From: Oscillospiraceae bacterium
GTDB lineage: Bacteria; Bacillota; Clostridia; Christensenellales; Aristaeellaceae
Reading direction: 5' to 3'
Assembly: GCA_031280145.1 (NCBI GenBank)
Contig: JAITHB010000134.1
Location: forward strand, 1-36,985
DNA: 36,985 nt
In this document: positions 23,053 to 30,866 of the stretch, one piece after another
Position numbering within the stretch: position 1 is the first letter of the stretch
How the letters are laid out: every line of letters begins with the position of its first letter
Notes under the pieces: model-generated
Told to the model about the DNA's origin: nothing
The model's database searches: none
What the model saw: only the letters and a program-made list of their open reading frames with translations
Program-made: the position numbers and the translations under genes

Positions 23053-23286
23053 CTATGCCTCCTCGGGGTACGTAATCCGTCCTGTCTGCTGTTCCTCGTT
23101 GAAAAGTTCAAACAACGCGGGAACGCTCAAGTGCCACAGCTTGGTTTCGTCCCGTTCCAATTGCGCGTAAAGCTGCGAGCTGTACAGCCGCGTGAACGCT
23201 TCTTGTTCTTCTATGGCAAGTCTGTCCATTATCAAACCTATCAAGCGCGGAACGATAAGTTCAAGAACGCCTTTGATGCTGTCCAT
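23053..23286 (-). CDS. Small partner protein upstream of DUF3791
   Basis: 77 aa. Start at 23286 (MDSIKGVLELIVP) with GGAAGGAG about 10 nt upstream; the longer open frame above it has no such site. Helical N-terminus (LIVPRLIGLIMDRLAIEEQEAF) and a conserved-looking C-terminus (DETKLWHLSVPALFELFNEE ... GRITYPEEA). I recall similar proteins beside DUF3791 but cannot name the family. Function unknown. Confidence 0.7.
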   Translation of the reverse strand: MDSIKGVLELIVPRLIGLIMDRLAIEEQEAFTRLYSSQLYAQLERDETKLWHLSVPALFELFNEEQQTGRITYPEEA

Positions 23287-23397
23287 AGTTTTACCGCTCC
23301 TTCCTAACAACACTTGCATTATATACGCATAAGCGAGCTTTGCCAACTGCGGCGGATTTGTTTTGGATGTGCCTAATCCTGCAAATGTCTTCCATTC

Positions 23398-23411
23398 TCG
23401 ATAATTATCGA
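23398..23411. promoter_or_regulatory. 14-bp perfect palindrome upstream of the solute-binding gene
   Basis: TCGATAATTATCGA, 9 nt upstream of the -35 at 23421. The size and position suit a dimeric regulator; no specific regulator is recognised. Confidence 0.4.
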
Positions 23412-23420
23412 ATCTTCGCG

Positions 23421-23449
23421 TTGCAAAAATGAATTTTGTGTGGTAGAAT
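23421..23449 (+). promoter_or_regulatory. Sigma-A promoter with overlapping inverted repeat
   Basis: TTGCAA (23421-23426), 17-bp spacer, TAGAAT (23444-23449). An inverted repeat GGTAGAAT-N7-ATTCTACC (23442-23464) covers the -10 and start point and could be an operator. A further stem CGCGGAC / GTCCGCG (23464-23494) lies in the leader, just before the ribosome binding site. Confidence 0.65.
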
Positions 23450-23516
23450 ACATGCAATTCTACCGCGGACGCGCGTAATATGGCGCGGTCCGCGTTGGAT
23501 AAAAAGGAGGAGTTAT

Positions 23517-24662
23517 ATGAAGAAACGTGTATGGGCTGTCGCTCTCGCGTGCGTCATGCTGGCCGCGATGGGCGTTATGCCTGCAATGGCGGAAGATACC
23601 ATCAAGCTTGGCGGACTTGCGCCGCTGACGGGACCTGTCGCGCAATATGGTCTGGCCGTCCAAAAGGGCGTCGACCTTTACATTGAGCAGCTTAACGCGG
23701 CCGGCGGAATCGACGGCAAAAAAGTCGAGATAATCTGGTACGACGAAAAGGGCGACGAACAGGAAGCCGTCAACGCGTACAATCTGCTCGTCGACATGGA
23801 CGAAGTCGTCGGCATAATCGGCGACGTCACAAGCAAGCCGATGTACGCCGTGGTTGACCGCGTGAAGGAAATCGGCATCCCGATAATCACCGCGTCCGCC
23901 ACGTCTTACGACATTACGACGGACAACCCGAGCGTATTCCGCTCATGCTTCCTCGACCCGTTCCAGGGAACAATCGCCGCGAACTTCGCTCTGGAAACGT
24001 TAGAGGCCAAGAAGGTCGCGGTCATCTACGACGTAGCTGACGACTATTGCATAGGGCTCGCGGAAGCGTTCAAGGCGCAGGCCGAAAAGAACGGGCAGGA
24101 AGTCGTGGCGTACGAAGGAAGCACGGCGACAGACGTAGATTTCACGGCGCAGTTGACGAACATCGCGGCGAAAGCGCCCGACGTGCTTTATGTCGCCCAT
24201 TACTATCAATCCGCCGCGCTCATCGTGCAGCAGGCGGCCAAGCCCGAAGTCGCGCTCGATTGCTACTTCCTTGGCGCGGATGGAATCGCGGGTATAGAGA
24301 ATGTTGTATCCGACCCCTCCCTGCTTGATAACAAATTCTTCTATACGGATCACTTGCCGACCGACTCCACCGATCCCGTCGTCGTAGACTTCCTCGCGGC
24401 GTTCGAGGCGAAGTACGGCGAACCCATCTCGATGGCGTTCAACGCTACAGGCTACGACGCGGCGCTGCTTCTGTGCGAAGCCATCAAAGCGGCGGGTTCG
24501 ACGGATTACGCGGCGGTAACGGCGGCGCTTAAAGCCACCGACGGCGTACAAGGCGTCACAGGCAAGTTCAGCTTCGACGACCACAACGACCCGATCAAAT
24601 CCGCCTATATCATGACGTTTGAGGGCGGCAAGCAGACGTTCCGCGTAAGACAGGATCCGTAA
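23517..24662 (+). CDS. Branched-chain amino acid type ABC solute-binding protein (orphan)
   Basis: 381 aa, Leu/Ile/Val-binding (Peripla_BP_6) family. Signal peptide about 1-25 (MKKRVWAVALACVMLAAMGV ... AMAED), then IKLGGLAPLTGPVAQYG, DEKGDEQEAVNAYNLLVD, GDVTSKPMYAVVD and ITASATSYDITTDNPSVFR. The mature protein begins without the lipobox Cys expected of a monoderm binding protein. GGAGGAG 5 nt before the ATG. No permease or ATPase genes follow, so the transport partners must be elsewhere, or the protein acts as a sensor. Ligand not assignable. Confidence 0.9.
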   Translation: MKKRVWAVALACVMLAAMGVMPAMAEDTIKLGGLAPLTGPVAQYGLAVQKGVDLYIEQLNAAGGIDGKKVEIIWYDEKGDEQEAVNAYNLLVDMDEVVGIIGDVTSKPMYAVVDRVKEIGIPIITASATSYDITTDNPSVFRSCFLDPFQGTIAANFALETLEAKKVAVIYDVADDYCIGLAEAFKAQAEKNGQEVVAYEGSTATDVDFTAQLTNIAAKAPDVLYVAHYYQSAALIVQQAAKPEVALDCYFLGADGIAGIENVVSDPSLLDNKFFYTDHLPTDSTDPVVVDFLAAFEAKYGEPISMAFNATGYDAALLLCEAIKAAGSTDYAAVTAALKATDGVQGVTGKFSFDDHNDPIKSAYIMTFEGGKQTFRVRQDP

Positions 24663-24674
24663 GACAAACAATTC

Positions 24675-24714
24675 ACCGGGGTCCCCGCCAAATCCGCAGA
24701 TTTGGCGGGGTGGT
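24675..24714. repeat. 40-bp palindrome, intergenic copy
   Basis: Perfect 12-bp stem CCCCGCCAAATC / GATTTGGCGGGG with a 4-nt loop, 12 nt after the solute-binding gene stop. It is the reverse complement of the copy inside nfnB. It could act as a transcription-attenuating hairpin. Confidence 0.85.
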
Positions 24715-24725
24715 TTATTCATCGG

Positions 24726-24925
24726 AACGCGGTTTGCGCCGCGTCAGACTGTCGACAAAAGCCCACAGGCGTTGTAAAGGGCGGGCGACCGCGGCGGTCG
24801 CCCCTACAGGGTGTATGCTATCGGTATACAGGAGCGCAATATGCTGTAGGGGCGAGCCCCCGGCTCGCCCGCGGGCATACAAAACAAACGTTTTTGTCGA
24901 CAGTCTGAACGCGGTTTACGCCGCG
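24726..24925. mobile_element. MITE-like element with terminal inverted repeats and flanking direct repeats
   Basis: TCAGACTGTCGACAAAA (24744-24760) is exactly inverted at 24892-24908. Outside these, ACGCGGTTTGCGCCGCG (24727-24743) is repeated directly at 24909-24925 with one mismatch. The interior (24781-24873) carries the modular palindromes with spacer type B (CAGGGTGTATGCTATCGG). No transposase. The gap 24663-25017 holds only this, the 40-bp palindrome and one more palindrome. Confidence 0.7.
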
Positions 24926-24933
24926 TTTTTTTT
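24909..24933 (+). terminator. Terminator hairpin at the right flank of the MITE-like element
   Basis: CGCGG-TTTACG-CCGCG followed by eight T. The left direct repeat has the same hairpin without the T run, so this may be the original terminator of the solute-binding gene, now displaced by the insertion. Confidence 0.6.
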
Positions 24934-24976
24934 GTGCGCGAAGCATGGTTCAGCGTTCCGCAGGGCATAATATCTT

Positions 24977-25000
24977 GTAGGGGCGATTTCCAATCGCCCG
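24977..25000. repeat. Solo modular palindrome upstream of the BofC-like gene
   Basis: GTAGGGGCGATTTCC then AATCGCCCG; 8-bp-class stem GGGCGATT / AATCGCCC. It ends 7 nt before the ribosome binding site (GGAGG) of the next gene and may affect its expression. Confidence 0.7.
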
Positions 25001-25017
25001 AACTTGCGGAGGATATT

Positions 25018-25575
25018 ATGGAAGCGGAACGCAAAAGAGACCATTCGGGGAAAATACTTCTTATCGTGCTTTTAACGGGGCTGCTGCTGGTCGCTGCGGG
25101 AATATATTTCTCATACAGATCAAAGCAGCCGCAGAATAATACGTCGCAGGAAACGGTTAAGACGGCGGTGTCGCGCGTCGCTGTTGGCGCGCAGCTTGAG
25201 CAGACGCTGAACTATCAACGATGCGGACACAGCGTGGTGCGAACCGTAACTTCGCCGCCCGAATGGGCGGGTCTTTCCGCCGACGAGCTGAACGACAAAA
25301 TAGATATGGCGTGGCGCGTGACGGAATTCTCGCCGGAGCGCATCCTGATGAGCGAGAACATCATGTCGTTCTGCCCCGCGCACTACGTGCTTATGCCCGA
25401 TGAGACAGGCATGGTCTGCGTATGGTCGAACCGCCTGGGCGACGGCATGGAACGCGTTTACGACACAGGCATAAACTTAACGGACACGCGCGAAGACGTG
25501 CGCGAGCTGATACGCGTCGGACGCGCCTTCGACACGCTTGACGAAGCGCAGGCGTACATAAAATCCGCGCGATAA
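25018..25575 (+). CDS. Single-pass membrane protein, BofC C-terminal-domain-like
   Basis: 185 aa. Start at 25018 with GGAGG 6 nt upstream. Short cytoplasmic head, one transmembrane helix (about 14-34, ILLIVLLTGLLLVAAGIYFS), then an extracytoplasmic domain: CGHSVVRTVTSPPEWAGLSA, DELNDKIDMAWRVTEFSPER and FCPAHYVLMPDETGMVCVW. The pattern Gly-His, then GLTxxEL, W-x-V-x-EF and C-x-x-HYVL resembles clostridial proteins annotated with a BofC C-terminal domain (sporulation control); I hold this at moderate confidence. A 49-aa ORF follows after 14 nt. Confidence 0.65.
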   Translation: MEAERKRDHSGKILLIVLLTGLLLVAAGIYFSYRSKQPQNNTSQETVKTAVSRVAVGAQLEQTLNYQRCGHSVVRTVTSPPEWAGLSADELNDKIDMAWRVTEFSPERILMSENIMSFCPAHYVLMPDETGMVCVWSNRLGDGMERVYDTGINLTDTREDVRELIRVGRAFDTLDEAQAYIKSAR

Positions 25576-25589
25576 CGGGAGGAACGCAA

Positions 25590-25739
25590 ATGAGCCTGAT
25601 GGACATGGATATGCCAAAAGATACGCTGCTTGACAGCGCAAACGCCGCGATGGTTTCGGAGCGCCCGCAATACATAACGCCGCGCGGCGGACTGCGCTGG
25701 CGGGTTATCGCGGGAGCGCGGATCCGCGCTAAAAAATGA
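25590..25739 (+). CDS. Possible 49-aa protein
   Basis: ATG at 25590 preceded by GGGAGG 8 nt upstream, open to TGA at 25737-25739. Begins MSLMDMDMPKDTLLDSAN and ends RWRVIAGARIRAKK: acidic start, strongly basic end. Third-codon composition is like the neighbours, and it follows the BofC-like gene closely, so it is probably translated. The last codons overlap a perfect palindrome AGCGCGGATCCGCGCT followed by six A. No family recognised. Confidence 0.5.
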   Translation: MSLMDMDMPKDTLLDSANAAMVSERPQYITPRGGLRWRVIAGARIRAKK

Positions 25740-25840
25740 CACTTTAATGACACTTTATTGAGAATTGTTTTTCCTGCGGAATGGAATTCGCGCGGTGAAT
25801 CGTCCTATCGGTGAATACTTAATTAAGCCGGAGGACGATT

Positions 25841-27169
25841 ATGCCGAGGAAAATTCCGAAATACAAGCCGATTAAGCGCCGGAAGACGCGCATGACGGGG
25901 CAAAACCGCCCGATGGGTTTTGTTTCCGTTTTGATTATACTCACATTCGTTGTGATTGGCGCGGTCGCGCTATACATGACAGGCATATTCGACCCCGTTG
26001 TCCTCGCGAATCCGCTCGTCGAAACTCCCGCGGACCAACTGAACATTCCGCCGATGCCAACGCGTCAGCCTGAAGCTTCGCTTCCGCAAGCAGCATACAC
26101 AATCGCTTCGTCCGCGAAGGTCTCGGGCATTACGGCCGAGCAACGCGAACAGGTGAAGCAGGATATAATCAACGCGAACCTTGAAGTCTATTCGACCATA
26201 ACCGCGGATTGGGACATCGACCAGATTCTGGAAGCCATGAAGGACGTGCCCGACTTCTATGTGAAGGACACAAGCCGAATAGTCATCCGCGCGTCCGAAC
26301 TGAACCCGAACAAGAATCTTCCCGACACTTGGACAAATATTCTTATGCTCGGCACGGACGACCGCGACGCGAATAAATCAGACGGACGCACCGACGTGAT
26401 GATTATCGCGTCGCTCAATTCTAAGACGGGCGAGATTAAGCTTTCCTCGCTCGCGCGCGACATGTTCGTAAATCTGCCGGTCGGCGGCGCGCACCGCATA
26501 AACGAAGCCCACGCCTACGGCGGACCGAACCTCGCGATGAAGACGGTAAACGAGCTGTTCGACATGAACATCACAAAGTATGTTCGCGTGAACCTGCACG
26601 GCGTGGTCGACATCATAGACGTGTTCGGCGGCGTTGACATCGAGCTTCAGCCGGGCGAAGCGGAGCAGATCAACTACAACGTTGCGGTTTCCGAAGATTA
26701 CGAGGGATTCGAGAAGAACCCCGACCGCGTTCCGATTCCCAAGGATAAGGTCGGCTTGACGCGCCTTGACGCCCTGCAAGCGCTCGGCTACGCGCGCATC
26801 CGCCACATCGATTCCGACTTCGCAAGAACCAACCGCCAGCGCGCTCTGCTTGACAAACTGCTCGGGATGGCGTTTACGGACGCTTCGCCCGCCAAGGTTC
26901 TGCTTCTGGCAAACGTTATGGTTCCGTACACCGCGACTAACCTCGCGCTTTCCGACATTGTGCGGATAGGCGCGAACATGGTTATGGCGGGGCTGTCGCC
27001 GATGGAGTCGCTGTCCGTGCCGATAGAAGGCGCGTTCAAATACGTGCAGATAGAAGTGCCGTCTGATGATGAAACCGCGGCGGCGACGGCTTCCGTTTTG
27101 GACGTCAACCTTACAAGAAACCGCGACGCGATCCACACGTTCATCTACGGAGAGGTTATCCCGAGGTAG
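25841..27169 (+). CDS. LytR-CpsA-Psr (LCP) family cell-wall ligase
   Basis: 442 aa. Basic cytoplasmic N-terminus, transmembrane helix about 27-48 (FVSVLIILTFVVIGAVALYM), a ~100-residue linker, then the LCP domain: TNILMLGTDDRDANKSDGRTD, LSSLARDMFVNLP, RINEAHAYGGPNLAM and RIRHIDSDFARTNRQRALL. The Arg/Asp residues that bind the polyprenyl pyrophosphate substrate are present. Such enzymes attach teichoic acids or other glycopolymers to peptidoglycan. GGAGG 6 nt before the ATG. The next gene starts 5 nt after the stop. Confidence 0.93.
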   Translation: MPRKIPKYKPIKRRKTRMTGQNRPMGFVSVLIILTFVVIGAVALYMTGIFDPVVLANPLVETPADQLNIPPMPTRQPEASLPQAAYTIASSAKVSGITAEQREQVKQDIINANLEVYSTITADWDIDQILEAMKDVPDFYVKDTSRIVIRASELNPNKNLPDTWTNILMLGTDDRDANKSDGRTDVMIIASLNSKTGEIKLSSLARDMFVNLPVGGAHRINEAHAYGGPNLAMKTVNELFDMNITKYVRVNLHGVVDIIDVFGGVDIELQPGEAEQINYNVAVSEDYEGFEKNPDRVPIPKDKVGLTRLDALQALGYARIRHIDSDFARTNRQRALLDKLLGMAFTDASPAKVLLLANVMVPYTATNLALSDIVRIGANMVMAGLSPMESLSVPIEGAFKYVQIEVPSDDETAAATASVLDVNLTRNRDAIHTFIYGEVIPR

Positions 27170-27174
27170 CCGCC

Positions 27175-27900
27175 GTGCCGCAGCTTGAAGCGTACAAAAA
27201 GGAATTGGACTATTCATACGCGCCGGGGCTTTATCCCTCGCGCGTATGTATTGAGAAGCGCCCCGACCTCGCGCGCCGCCTTCTTCTGTCGAAAGAAGCG
27301 AGCGGCGAAGGCGTGGATACTCTTATCCGTCTGGCGGAAGAAAAGCGTGTGCGCGTCGAGTATGCGGACAACGTTTTGAAGAAGCTGGGCAAAGAAATTG
27401 GTAAAGAGAACATCTACGCCGCGTGCGTGTTCGAGAAGCCGCGGGACGAGCCGGGCGAATCGCGGAACCACATCATGTTGGTGAATCCGTCCGACGCGGG
27501 CAACGTCGGCACAATCATGCGCAGCATGGCGGGCTTCGGTTTCCGCGACTTGCGGATTATCACGCCCGCCGCCGACTGCTTCCATCCAAACACGGTTCGC
27601 GCGTCGATGGGCGCGGTGTTTCATCTGCGAGTTTCTCTTTCACATGAATTTACCGGTACGTCGGATTGCCGCTCGTATTACCCTTTCATGCTGATTGACG
27701 GCGCGGCAACGTTGTCTTCTGTAGAAGAAGCGGCGGAACCGTACACGCTCATCTTCGGCAACGAAGGCGCGGGGCTTCCGCAAACGTTCGCAAACATCGG
27801 AACGCCGCTTATCATCGAACAATCGCGCGATATAGATTCGCTGAACCTTTCCGTCGCGGCGTCGGTCGCAATGTATCATTTCAGTTTGCTGAAAGAGTAA
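27175..27900 (+). CDS. SpoU/TrmH family RNA 2'-O-methyltransferase
   Basis: 241 aa, starting with GTG at 27175; GAGG lies at the end of the LCP gene. The ~90-residue N-terminal part is atypical. The SPOUT domain has NPSDAGNVGTIMRSMAGFG (motif 1), IFGNEGAGLP (motif 2) and IDSLNLSVAASVAMYHF (motif 3), with the knotted AdoMet site. Target RNA cannot be assigned. Translationally coupled to LCP upstream and close to the TIGR01440 gene downstream. Confidence 0.9.
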   Translation: MPQLEAYKKELDYSYAPGLYPSRVCIEKRPDLARRLLLSKEASGEGVDTLIRLAEEKRVRVEYADNVLKKLGKEIGKENIYAACVFEKPRDEPGESRNHIMLVNPSDAGNVGTIMRSMAGFGFRDLRIITPAADCFHPNTVRASMGAVFHLRVSLSHEFTGTSDCRSYYPFMLIDGAATLSSVEEAAEPYTLIFGNEGAGLPQTFANIGTPLIIEQSRDIDSLNLSVAASVAMYHFSLLKE

Positions 27901-27914
27901 TGATAGAGGTAACG

Positions 27915-28529
27915 ATGAGCGTTCTCGCCAATCCGTCGGATTTGTCCGCGGAATTCATCGCGGTATGCCAACAACAGTTGTCAGACATACTTAAAGAAGC
28001 CGCCGCCGCAGTTCCCGCCGATTGCGCGGGCGATTCGCCGCGCCTTCTTGTGATAGGCTGCTCGACCAGCGAAGTCGGCGGCGGACTCATCGGAACGAGC
28101 GCGTATGAAAACCTCGGTGCGGCTCTGGCGCGAACGGCAATCGAGTTTTGTAAAGGATTCCGAAAAGAATTCCCGAAAGAAAACAAGCTTCATCTTGCGG
28201 CGCAGTGCTGCGAGCATTTGAACCGCGCGCTTGTTGTATCGAAGGAAACCATGCGCGAGTTCAATCTGACGCGCGTGATCGCGCTGCCGACGCCTGAAGC
28301 CGGAGGCTCGTTCCCGTCGGCTGTGTATAACATGCTGGAGAACGCCGTGTTAGCGCGCGATGTTTCAGCTGATATCGGGCTGGACATCGGAGGAACGTTA
28401 ATCGGTATGCATGTCCGCCGCGTCGCGGTGCCCGTTCGCCTTTCCGCGCGAACGATCGGACACGCGCATGTTACCGCTGCGTATTCGCGTCCCGAATATA
28501 CGGGCGGCGCGCGAGCGAAGTATACTTGA
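27915..28529 (+). CDS. TIGR01440 / UPF0340 (YwlG-like) protein
   Basis: 204 aa. Start at 27915 with GAGG 6 nt upstream; the ATG at 27900 overlaps the preceding stop and lacks a site. Family motifs: GCSTSEVGGGLIGTSAY, QCCEHLNRALVV, EAGGSFPSAVY, DIGLDIGGTLIGMHVRRVAV and IGHAHVTAAYSRPEYTGG. Widely conserved in Firmicutes, function unknown. Last gene of the LCP-TrmH-TIGR01440 run. Confidence 0.9.
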   Translation: MSVLANPSDLSAEFIAVCQQQLSDILKEAAAAVPADCAGDSPRLLVIGCSTSEVGGGLIGTSAYENLGAALARTAIEFCKGFRKEFPKENKLHLAAQCCEHLNRALVVSKETMREFNLTRVIALPTPEAGGSFPSAVYNMLENAVLARDVSADIGLDIGGTLIGMHVRRVAVPVRLSARTIGHAHVTAAYSRPEYTGGARAKYT

Positions 28530-28603
28530 CGTTTTCTTGGCTACCGTTCAGTCCCTCCCCAAAAAAGAGTATAAACTATCGATATAAAATTATCAAATCC
28601 CTC

Positions 28604-28632
28604 TTGACAGAATGACCAAAAAAATGTAAACT
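28604..28632 (+). promoter_or_regulatory. Sigma-A promoter of the sugar ABC operon
   Basis: TTGACA (28604-28609), 17-bp A-rich spacer, TAAACT (28627-28632). About 50 nt to the lplB-like start. No clear operator palindrome was identified. Confidence 0.7.
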
Positions 28633-28680
28633 TTATCTGTAAGTTTGTTTTTACTTGAGATGTGTTTTGGGAGGATTCAA

Positions 28681-29673
28681 ATGACGTTAACGGCCGCGAA
28701 CAAACCGCCGCGCAAAAAAAACTCGTACAATCCCGCCAAAACAAAAAAGCTGCTCGCGCTGACTTCAATGGCGGCGCCCGGCGCGATATGGCTTATCATG
28801 CTTCGCTATCTTCCGATGGCGGGAATTATCATCGCGTTCCAGGATTACAAGGTGTACCCGAAAGGGCCGTCGCTCCTCAACAATATAATCCACAGCAAAT
28901 TCGTAGGCTTGGATAATTTCAAGTTTCTGTTCAGCTCCACCGACTCATGGATTATGATTCGCAACACGGTCGGCTACAATCTGGTGTTTATCGCGCTGGG
29001 TCTTGTCATATCCGTCGCGTTCGCAATCCTTCTGTTTGAACTGCCGCGCAAGCGTATAGCGAAAACGTACCAAACAGTGATGTTCTTCCCATACTTCCTA
29101 AGCTGGGTCGTCGTCTCCTACTTCCTGTTCGCGTTCCTGTCTCCCGACAAAGGGCTCATCAACATGACGCAGAAGGCGGCGTGGACGGGCGAGGGCGTAT
29201 TCCGAGGAACACAGTGGTACAGCACGACGGGACCGTGGCCCTACATTCTCACGTTCGCGAACGTATGGAAGAACACGGGCTATACGGCGATATTGTATCT
29301 TGCGACAATAACGGGCATCGACTTCTCGCAGTATGAAGCCGCGCGGATAGACGGCGCGAACCGCTGGCAGCAGATGAAGTATGTCACGCTTCCCAACATC
29401 AAGCCGATGATTACCATCCTTCTCATAATGAACCTCGGCAAGATATTCAACGCCGACTTCGGCTTGTTCTACTCGCTGCGGATGGGTTCGGGCGCGCTGA
29501 ACTCGGTTACGCAGGTTATCGACACATACGTTTACGCGGCGCTGATAAACACGCGCGGCAACCTCGGCATGACGACCGCCGCGGGTTTGTTCCAGAACGT
29601 GGTCGGGTTTATCTTCCTTATGAGCGCGAACGCCGTCGTGCGCAAGATTGACCCTGACAACGCGCTTTTCTAG
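28681..29673 (+). CDS. CUT1 sugar ABC transporter permease, LplB type
   Basis: 330 aa, about six membrane segments (for example MAAPGAIWLIMLRYLPMAG; VGYNLVFIALGLVISVAFAI; VMFFPYFLSWVVVSYFLFAF). The EAA loop for the ATPase is YEAARIDGANRWQQMKYVTL. Start at 28681 with GGGAGG 6 nt upstream. The LplB family typically imports oligosaccharides or glycan fragments; the ligand is unknown. First gene of permease-permease-binding protein. No ATPase gene is present, as is usual where a shared MsmX-like ATPase serves several importers. Confidence 0.93.
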   Translation: MTLTAANKPPRKKNSYNPAKTKKLLALTSMAAPGAIWLIMLRYLPMAGIIIAFQDYKVYPKGPSLLNNIIHSKFVGLDNFKFLFSSTDSWIMIRNTVGYNLVFIALGLVISVAFAILLFELPRKRIAKTYQTVMFFPYFLSWVVVSYFLFAFLSPDKGLINMTQKAAWTGEGVFRGTQWYSTTGPWPYILTFANVWKNTGYTAILYLATITGIDFSQYEAARIDGANRWQQMKYVTLPNIKPMITILLIMNLGKIFNADFGLFYSLRMGSGALNSVTQVIDTYVYAALINTRGNLGMTTAAGLFQNVVGFIFLMSANAVVRKIDPDNALF

Positions 29674-29682
29674 AAACGAGCT

Positions 29683-29731
29683 TTAGGTTTTAGGTACGAG
29701 GTATAAGGTACGAGGTATTAGGTGCGCAGGT
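29683..29731. repeat. Seven-unit heptamer array, class NNAGGTA
   Basis: TTAGGTT, TTAGGTA, CGAGGTA, TAAGGTA, CGAGGTA, TTAGGTG, CGCAGGT. It lies between the two permease genes. It is the same sequence class as the array at 36921-36985 read on its minus strand (CGAGGTG). Confidence 0.8.
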
Positions 29732-29786
29732 TCTAAAGAAACGCCTGACACGCTTGCGCGTCAGCCAAAGGAGTTTGAGTGAGCGT

Positions 29787-30713
29787 ATGACAACAGCAAT
29801 AAGCAAACGCAAGCCGAAAGATCTAACGCATGTGAGCCTTAAAACAGAAGCGCTGTTCCACGTTATTCTGGGCGGCTTCTGTCTGGCATGCGTCATTCCG
29901 TTTATATTCGTCATCATCATAAGCTTCACTGCGGAAGAATCCATCCGCACTATAGGCTTCTCGTTCACTCCGACCATTTGGTCGCTTGAATCGTACAGAT
30001 ACGTGTTCAGTTGGGGCGACCAACTGTGGCGGTCGTATTTGAACAGCTTCATCATAACCGTCGGCGGAACTATCCTCTCGGTCCTCATATGCGTTCTTTA
30101 TTCATACACGCTGTTTCGGCGCGACTTCAAGCTGCGCAAATTCTTCATCTTCTTCAGCTTCTTCACGATGATGTTCGGCGGCGGTCTCGCGCCCACCTAC
30201 ATGGTGAGCAAGAACATACTGGGCCTCAACAACAATTACTGGGCGATGATAGTCCCGATGCTCGTCAACCCGTTCCTGTTCATCGTCATGCGCACATTCT
30301 TCCAGACGACGATTCCCGACGCGCTGATTGAGTCCGCCTCAATTGACGGCGCGGGCGAATACCGTACGCTGTTCCAGATAATCGTGCCGATAAGCAAGCC
30401 CGGCATCGCGACAATCGCGCTGCTCACCGCGCTGGCGTATTGGAACGAGTGGTTCATACCGATGCTTTACGTATCCAACGCGAACCTCATACCGCTTCAA
30501 TATCTGCTGATGAAGATGCAGAACCAGATAGACTTCCTTGCCAAGAACAGCGCGATGATAGGCGCGGACGCGGTGAACATATTGGCGCAGACGCCGCGCG
30601 AGAACCTGCGCATGGCGCTCGTCGTGTTCATCGTGCTGCCGATAGCCTGCGCGTATCCCTTCTTCCAGCGCTATATCGTCTCGGGGCTTACGATAGGTTC
30701 CGTCAAGGGATAA
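29787..30713 (+). CDS. CUT1 sugar ABC transporter permease, YtcP type
   Basis: 308 aa, about six membrane segments (VILGGFCLACVIPFIFVIII; FFIFFSFFTMMFGGGLAPTY; ALVVFIVLPIACAYPFFQRY). EAA loop IESASIDGAGEYRTLFQIIV. The ATG at 29787 is 13 nt from AAAGGAG, a long spacing; a TTG at 29775 is too close to it, so the start is slightly uncertain. Works with the LplB-type permease upstream. Confidence 0.92.
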   Translation: MTTAISKRKPKDLTHVSLKTEALFHVILGGFCLACVIPFIFVIIISFTAEESIRTIGFSFTPTIWSLESYRYVFSWGDQLWRSYLNSFIITVGGTILSVLICVLYSYTLFRRDFKLRKFFIFFSFFTMMFGGGLAPTYMVSKNILGLNNNYWAMIVPMLVNPFLFIVMRTFFQTTIPDALIESASIDGAGEYRTLFQIIVPISKPGIATIALLTALAYWNEWFIPMLYVSNANLIPLQYLLMKMQNQIDFLAKNSAMIGADAVNILAQTPRENLRMALVVFIVLPIACAYPFFQRYIVSGLTIGSVKG

Positions 30714-30866
30714 GCAAGAATAACGAGAGCGAAATCGTTTTATATCGTACAAGGTTTATCGTTCCCGGTCCGCGCGCGCGGAATTCTTCAGAGTATCTTC
30801 AGGGACAAGCCCTGTCGATATAAGGTACGAAAAGGTCGAAACAAAAAAACGAAAGGGAGATACTAA

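Noticed and set aside
24663-25017. Repeats here, and at 6674 and 32518, as a CRISPR array
   Set aside because: Repeats are palindromic with variable loops, unequal spacing and spacers that recur between loci; no cas gene is present.
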